From the NCBI RefSeq assembly GCF_024346955.1, contig NZ_AP024883.1, forward strand, positions 2,232,001 through 2,296,000: DNA of 64,000 bases. Direction: 5' to 3'. The position numbers were made by a program, and so were the translations under genes. Of this stretch, positions 60,227 to 64,000 are shown in pieces; the stretch's first letter is position 1, and each line of letters starts with the position of its first letter. This DNA is from Vibrio mangrovi (GTDB lineage: Bacteria; Pseudomonadota; Gammaproteobacteria; Enterobacterales; Vibrionaceae). The notes under the pieces are model-generated. The model ran no database searches and was not told where the DNA came from. It saw only the letters and a program-made list of their open reading frames with translations.

Positions 60227-61126
60227 CTATCCTCTCAGAGTTACTCTCAGACCATTGGCCTGGGCATAATGACGTGAAAAATTCAGCAATTCAGGATCCT
60301 CCAGCTTCTTCCCGGAAGCCAGATAAGGCCGGCCCAACAGCTGATATTTCTGTTTTCCTAACGTGTGATAGGGCAAAAAATGAATTTCTTTACAGGATAA
60401 TGTTGTCGCGACATAGTCAACGATAGCTTTCACTGACGCTTCATCAGCATTGAAATCCGGGACTAAAGGCACCCGAATCACAACCGGTTTTTCCAGAGCG
60501 GATAATTTCTCCAGATGGCTCATGACACGTCTGACGTTACCATTGGTCCACTGCCGGAAAATATCCGGGTCAACATGTTTCAGGTCCGCCAGAAACAGAT
60601 CAATACAATCCAGAGACGGCTCAATATATTTCCATGGGACATGGAGACAGGTTTCAACCGCCGTATGCAGCCCTTCCCGTTTACATCGTGCAAGTAATTC
60701 TGTGCTGAATTCCGGAGTCATAAATGGTTCACCACCGGATAAAGTTACGCCACCACCACTTTGTTCGTAGAAATGTTTATCCTTGCGAATTATCTGCATC
60801 ACATCTTCAATATCCAGAGCTTCACCGCATACAGTTAACGCTTCAGCTGGACAAACTTCTGTCAGTGCATTTAAGTGATCCTCGCTTAACGACACCCGAT
60901 CAATATCAAGACATTCCTCACCCTGCTGAATCACATCCGGTACTACATCCTGACACAATGTGCAGCCAGACAAACATAACCGCGGATCAAACAGCAGATC
61001 ACGTTCATATCGGTGACTTTCCGGATTCTGGCACCAACGACACCGTAGCGAGCAGCCTTTCATAAAAACGACGGTTCTGATTCCCGGACCATCATGCGTT
61101 GAGTAACGTTGAATGTTGAATATCAT
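60227..61126 (-). CDS. Glycyl radical enzyme activase (radical SAM, YbiY/PflC-like)
   Basis: A 299-residue radical-SAM protein. The cluster motif is CSLRCRWC in MKGCSLRCRWCQNPES, preceded by FNIQRYSTHDGPGIRT. An inserted ferredoxin-like part carries further Cys residues (LCLSGCTLC and VCPAEAL), as in activases with extra 4Fe-4S clusters. SAM contacts are in SGGEPF and ADLKHVD. It makes the 5'-deoxyadenosyl radical that abstracts hydrogen from Gly787 of the enzyme encoded next. Activase-first order is unusual but found in some clusters. A perfect FNR box lies in its promoter. Confidence 0.94.
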   Translation of the reverse strand: MIFNIQRYSTHDGPGIRTVVFMKGCSLRCRWCQNPESHRYERDLLFDPRLCLSGCTLCQDVVPDVIQQGEECLDIDRVSLSEDHLNALTEVCPAEALTVCGEALDIEDVMQIIRKDKHFYEQSGGGVTLSGGEPFMTPEFSTELLARCKREGLHTAVETCLHVPWKYIEPSLDCIDLFLADLKHVDPDIFRQWTNGNVRRVMSHLEKLSALEKPVVIRVPLVPDFNADEASVKAIVDYVATTLSCKEIHFLPYHTLGKQKYQLLGRPYLASGKKLEDPELLNFSRHYAQANGLRVTLRG

Positions 61127-61183
61127 GTCAGCAACCAGAATATTAACGTACGATAATTAAATTACTTTCTAACGAAAGATACA

Positions 61184-61197
61184 TTGATATCGATCAA
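61184..61197. promoter_or_regulatory. Perfect FNR box between activase–GRE and fsa
   Basis: TTGAT-ATCG-ATCAA matches the FNR consensus at all ten positions and is itself a perfect palindrome. Its centre is 61190.5. The fsa -10 (TATAAT, 61219–61224) predicts a start at about 61232, placing the box at -41.5, the class II position. On the other strand a weaker -10, TTTAAT (61156–61161), predicts a start near 61148, placing it about -42.5. One site could therefore switch on both transcripts without oxygen. Confidence 0.78.
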
Positions 61198-61218
61198 CGC
61201 AATTGGTTTGATATTAAA

Positions 61219-61224
61219 TATAAT
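61219..61224 (+). promoter_or_regulatory. -10 box of the FNR-activated fsa promoter
   Basis: TATAAT, a perfect -10, 44 bp before the fsa ATG. No -35 match is seen where expected because the FNR box occupies it, which is normal at class II activator promoters. Confidence 0.65.
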
Positions 61225-61267
61225 GCTGAGCATCACAATATATGCCTGCTTAAGAGGAATTTTTGCC

Positions 61268-61930
61268 ATGGAACTTTATCTGGACACCGCCGACATTGAA
61301 GCCGTTCAATACTTCCGGGATGTTTTTCCTCTGGCTGGTGTTACAACTAACCCAAGTATCGTGGCCGCTTCCGGTCAAAATCTTCATACATTGCTCAGTC
61401 AGTTACGTGAACAACTCGGTAAATCACCGCTGTTGTTTGCTCAGGTTCTTGCCAGAACAGCAGCTTCAATGGTCACAGAAGCTCGCTATCTGCGGAGTAT
61501 TGATGAGAATCTGGTAGTCAAAATCCCGGTGACAGCCGAAGGGTTAACCGCAATGAAAAGACTCGTAAAAGAAGAAATACCGGTACTAGGAACCGCTGTA
61601 TACAGCTCAGCTCAGGGGTTACTGGCAGCAATGGCCGGAGCCCAATACATCGCCCCATATGTCAACCGGCTGGACACCTTATCCGGCAATGGCACTGAAA
61701 CCGTTGCAGAGCTACATCAACTGTTACAGTTACACGCCCCACAGACAAAAATACTGGCCGCCAGCTTTAAAAATAGCCGTCAGGTCATGGATTGCCTGAT
61801 GTCCGGAGCTCAGGCTGTCACGGTCTCTCCTGACGTTGCCAGGCAGTTGATCACCTCACCGGCAACAGATGCTGCATTAGATCAGTTCGAGGCAGACTGG
61901 AGCAAGGCTTATCAGTCATTACACCTATAG
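61268..61930 (+). CDS. fsa: Fructose-6-phosphate aldolase
   Basis: The start is the ATG at 61268 (MELYLDTADIEAVQYF), preceded by AGAGGA; the longer frame upstream overlaps the promoter. The 220-residue length equals E. coli FsaA. Key features are LAGVTTNPSIVAAS, the Schiff-base Lys in LVVKIPVTAEGL, GTAVYSSAQGLLA and AASFKNSRQVMDC. It cleaves fructose-6-P, and 1-deoxy sugars such as 1-deoxyfructose-6-P, to glyceraldehyde-3-P and dihydroxyacetone or hydroxyacetone. The divergent glycyl radical genes make an anaerobic pathway role likely. Confidence 0.95.
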   Translation: MELYLDTADIEAVQYFRDVFPLAGVTTNPSIVAASGQNLHTLLSQLREQLGKSPLLFAQVLARTAASMVTEARYLRSIDENLVVKIPVTAEGLTAMKRLVKEEIPVLGTAVYSSAQGLLAAMAGAQYIAPYVNRLDTLSGNGTETVAELHQLLQLHAPQTKILAASFKNSRQVMDCLMSGAQAVTVSPDVARQLITSPATDAALDQFEADWSKAYQSLHL

Positions 61931-62045
61931 AATTAAGGAAAGATGGAGTGCAATAAAAGCAGATGAATTCATTTTCTTTGAGGTGCATGTCCTTATAATT
62001 TTGTAACATAGGTGCATAACCAAAGTTTACCGACAAAGCCAGACG

Positions 62046-62786
62046 ATGAACGAAAGACAGCAAACTATTCTTCAGCTCGTAGCAGAAAAAAAGAAAATCA
62101 GTGTCAACCAACTCGCGGAGAGGGTTGGTGTTTCTGTGGTGACGGTCCGGCATGACCTGAATACGCTTGAGAAAAGTAAATTTCTCAAACGGGTCCACGG
62201 GTTTGCAGTAGCAATCAACAGCGAAGATACCGAAACCCGCCTGATGACAAACTACCCGCAGAAACAGGCTCTAGCCGAATATGCCGCGTCGCTGGTACAT
62301 GACGGAGAAACAGTTTTTATCGAAAGCGGGAGTACCAATGCACTGTTGGCCCGCCTGCTAGGAAAGAAACGCAATATTACCCTGATAACTGTCAGTGCTT
62401 ATATTGCTCATTTGCTGCGGGACTGCGAATGTGAAGTCATCTTACTCGGAGGGATTTACCAGAAACGCAGTGAAAGTATGGTTGGACCGCTAACCCGGCA
62501 GAATCTACAGCAGGTTCATTTCAGTAAATTATTCATTGGGGTTGACGGTTATCATCCGGAAACCGGGTTTACCGGCAGAGACATGATGCGCACTGACATC
62601 GTCAATGCGGCCTTACAAAAATGTTCTGAAAACATTGTGTTAACGGATAGCACTAAATTCGGGGCAATTCATCCCCATCCAATCGGGCCGGCTCATTTTA
62701 TTCACCGGGTCATTACTGACCAGCAATTAGCGCCAAACTATCGGGCGAGCCTGTCAGAACACCAGATCAATATTGCGATGGTATAA
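62046..62786 (+). CDS. DeoR family transcriptional regulator
   Basis: A 246-residue protein with an N-terminal DeoR winged helix (MNERQQTILQLVAEKKKISVNQLAERVGVSVVTVRHDLNTLEK) and a sugar-phosphate sensor domain (ESGSTNALLARLLGKK, ITLITVSAYIAHLL, LLGGIYQKRSESMVGPLT, IGVDGYHPETGFTGRDM, LTDSTKFG). These repressors respond to phosphorylated sugars. It lies 115 bp after fsa on the same strand, so it probably controls fsa and/or the glycyl radical operon. The effector may be the pathway's sugar phosphate. Confidence 0.92.
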   Translation: MNERQQTILQLVAEKKKISVNQLAERVGVSVVTVRHDLNTLEKSKFLKRVHGFAVAINSEDTETRLMTNYPQKQALAEYAASLVHDGETVFIESGSTNALLARLLGKKRNITLITVSAYIAHLLRDCECEVILLGGIYQKRSESMVGPLTRQNLQQVHFSKLFIGVDGYHPETGFTGRDMMRTDIVNAALQKCSENIVLTDSTKFGAIHPHPIGPAHFIHRVITDQQLAPNYRASLSEHQINIAMV

Positions 62787-62856
62787 TGTTCAGCTCACCT
62801 TCAAGTCATATTGTCGGGTCACAGGGTTTAATCCCCAGATAACATAAGACGGATAA

Positions 62857-63066
62857 CTATTTTAACAACTCGCCGTAATTTACAGGTAAGGCCGCATGAG
62901 AAGAATCATCTTCAGGATGATACAAAGATGCGAGATGCTGGCTGACTAAATGTGCAGCAAGGTAAATGCTCACTTCCCGCTGCTGACCGGGGGTGACATA
63001 AAATTCACCATCCCACAAATTGTCACGATAATGGCCGGATTCTAAAAAAGTCACAACTGCTTTCAT
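62857..63066 (-). CDS. Small protein of unknown function
   Basis: The start is the ATG at 63066, with GGAGG 5 bp upstream; a GTG at 63072 lies inside that site. The 69-residue product (MKAVVTFLESGHYRDNLWDGEFYVTPGQQREVSIYLAAHLVSQ in short pieces) has a beta-like N-terminus and a helical middle. No domain recognised. The strong ribosome-binding site argues that it is translated. Confidence 0.65.
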   Translation of the reverse strand: MKAVVTFLESGHYRDNLWDGEFYVTPGQQREVSIYLAAHLVSQHLASLYHPEDDSSHAALPVNYGELLK

Positions 63067-63184
63067 ACACACCTCCGAACGAAAGAAACGCCTTAATCAT
63101 ATGTTTCACTTCACACGAATGGTAGTTTTGTTAATGAAATGTAAATTATCATTTTTAGAGAAGAACTAATTATTTAAAGAGGAA

Positions 63185-63595
63185 TCAACTGTCAACCGGC
63201 TCGGAAATTTCAATCAGATTACCATCGGGATCCCGGACATAGACAGAACGAATTTTTTGCACTGCTCCTGTACGAATAACCGGCCCTTCAATAATCGTGA
63301 TGTCATGCTGACAAAGCCGCTCAATCACTTGATCCAACGGCTGACTGGCCAGAAAACACAAATCAAGCGCTCCGCAGGTCGGGAAACAGGCTTTTGGCTC
63401 GAATTCTTTGCCTTTGAGATGAATATTTATTTTCTGCTGACCAAACTTAAGTGCTTTTCTTGGTTCACCGAGCTCTCCTGTGGCTAATTGCGGCTGGAAA
63501 CTCTCCAGCGTCATCCCCAGAACATCAACATAAAAGCGGATACATGCAGTTTCATCTGCTGTCGTCAGGACCAAATGGTCGAGTTGTTGAATCAT
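63185..63595 (-). CDS. VOC family protein (glyoxalase/dioxygenase fold)
   Basis: A 136-residue protein with the paired beta-alpha-beta-beta-beta modules of the vicinal oxygen chelate family: LDHLVLTTADETACIRFYVDVLGM, INIHLKGKEFEPKA, GALDLCFLA and IRSVYVRDPDGNLIEI. The candidate metal ligands are H7, H57 and the late Glu. Glyoxalase I and ring-cleaving dioxygenases belong here, but many members are uncharacterised and the substrate cannot be told. Confidence 0.85.
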   Translation of the reverse strand: MIQQLDHLVLTTADETACIRFYVDVLGMTLESFQPQLATGELGEPRKALKFGQQKINIHLKGKEFEPKACFPTCGALDLCFLASQPLDQVIERLCQHDITIIEGPVIRTGAVQKIRSVYVRDPDGNLIEISEPVDS

Positions 63596-63710
63596 CAGCT
63601 CTTCTCCCTGTTTCGATTACAATGAGACAAATGGCTATAAGGCAAAAGTGAATACATCATCGATTCATTTGCGTCTCTATCACCGACATCATACAAACAA
63701 TATTCTCAAA

Positions 63711-63740
63711 TTACCTCAAATGCATTCTATCTGGTATGAT
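63711..63740 (+). promoter_or_regulatory. Candidate promoter of yhdT
   Basis: TTACCT (63711–63716), 18-bp spacer, and TATGAT (63735–63740) with an extended-10 TGG just before it. The leader would be about 90 nt. Sequence match only. Confidence 0.45.
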
Positions 63741-63837
63741 CGCCAGCCAATTTAAGCCATTGGTATCAATACTGACTGTATCGTTTCAGAAATAGTGACC
63801 TCTTCAGGATTACACAAAACAGGGAGAATCATAGCGG

Positions 63838-64000
63838 ATGAGTCAACAGACCGAGTCTTATCGTCAGGCACATCGTGAGGCCTTATGGGCAATTGCTCTG
63901 GCACTGGGATATTTTATCTGGTGGTATGCCACAGCTTACGGTTTTTCTGCACCGCAGGAATCACGGGAGTTACCGCAGCTTTATTGGGGAATGCCTTTGT
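63838..64000 (+). CDS. yhdT: YhdT family membrane protein (N-terminal part, cut by the window edge)
   Basis: The ATG at 63838 opens a frame running to the window edge (54 codons): MSQQTESYRQAHREALWAI, then ALALGYFIWWYATAYGFS and LPQLYWGMPL. This matches the start of YhdT, a two-helix protein of about 80–90 residues normally encoded just before the sodium/pantothenate symporter gene panF. AGGGAGAATC lies 10–20 bp upstream. panF is expected beyond the edge. Confidence 0.8.
   Translation, partial: MSQQTESYRQAHREALWAIALALGYFIWWYATAYGFSAPQESRELPQLYWGMPL

Noticed and set aside
1..64000. CRISPR arrays, prophage, integron, rRNA operon
   Set aside because: No regularly spaced direct repeats, phage structural genes, attC-type arrays or rRNA sequences were seen.

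Overview
The window is chromosomal DNA from a gammaproteobacterium of the Vibrionaceae, most likely a Vibrio or a close relative. The evidence is the gene order folD–mltB–ycgL–minCDE–rnd–fadD–slp–tsaB–yoaA and sppA–ansA–yeaC–msrB–gapA–yeaD–rlmA, a C4-dicarboxylate TRAP operon, a nagE / nagB-nagA-nagC locus, and many c-di-GMP and chemotaxis genes. I see no prophage, CRISPR array, integron or rRNA operon. One tRNA gene (Arg, anticodon TCT) and one probable MITE are present.

Layout. 1–2.3 kb: TRAP transporter dctPQM (minus strand; dctM runs off the edge) behind a good sigma-54 promoter. 2.5–9.2 kb: selO, a MerR regulator, a secreted molybdopterin-fold protein next to a GGDEF/EAL protein, and a NodU/TobZ-type carbamoyltransferase whose 3' end overlaps the GGDEF/EAL gene tail to tail. 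9.4–14.4 kb: N-acetylglucosamine uptake and catabolism (nagE divergent from nagBAC, with candidate operators between). 14.4–16.8 kb: a lipase-like hydrolase and the alkylation-repair genes alkB and ada. 16.9–22 kb: a GH4 phospho-glycosidase with a divergent LysR gene, an orphan amino-acid binding protein, a DUF1820 gene and a lipoprotein hydrolase. 22.5–24.4 kb: a chemoreceptor. 24.5–47 kb: mostly conserved housekeeping genes. minC and minD are separated by a 265-bp element with 20-bp inverted ends that looks like a MITE.

47–57.5 kb is sensory: a cytoplasmic-facing chemoreceptor fused to a bacteriohemerythrin domain, a ferric-reductase-like flavocytochrome with a possible Fur box, and a compact operon that encodes a periplasmic sugar-type binding protein, a TorS-like hybrid histidine kinase and a REC-PAS-GAF-GGDEF-EAL response regulator. 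That operon looks like a complete route from a periplasmic ligand to c-di-GMP.

57.8–62.8 kb is an anaerobic metabolic island: a glycyl radical enzyme of the PflD/YbiW clade and its radical-SAM activase, divergent from fructose-6-phosphate aldolase (fsa) and a DeoR regulator. A perfect FNR box lies in the divergent promoter, exactly 41.5 bp from the start site predicted by the fsa -10 box. This fits an oxygen-regulated sugar-phosphate pathway feeding the aldolase. A second perfect FNR box lies upstream of the carbamoyltransferase. The window ends in yhdT, usually the partner of panF.

All functional calls come from reading the sequence and from family knowledge; no database search was run.
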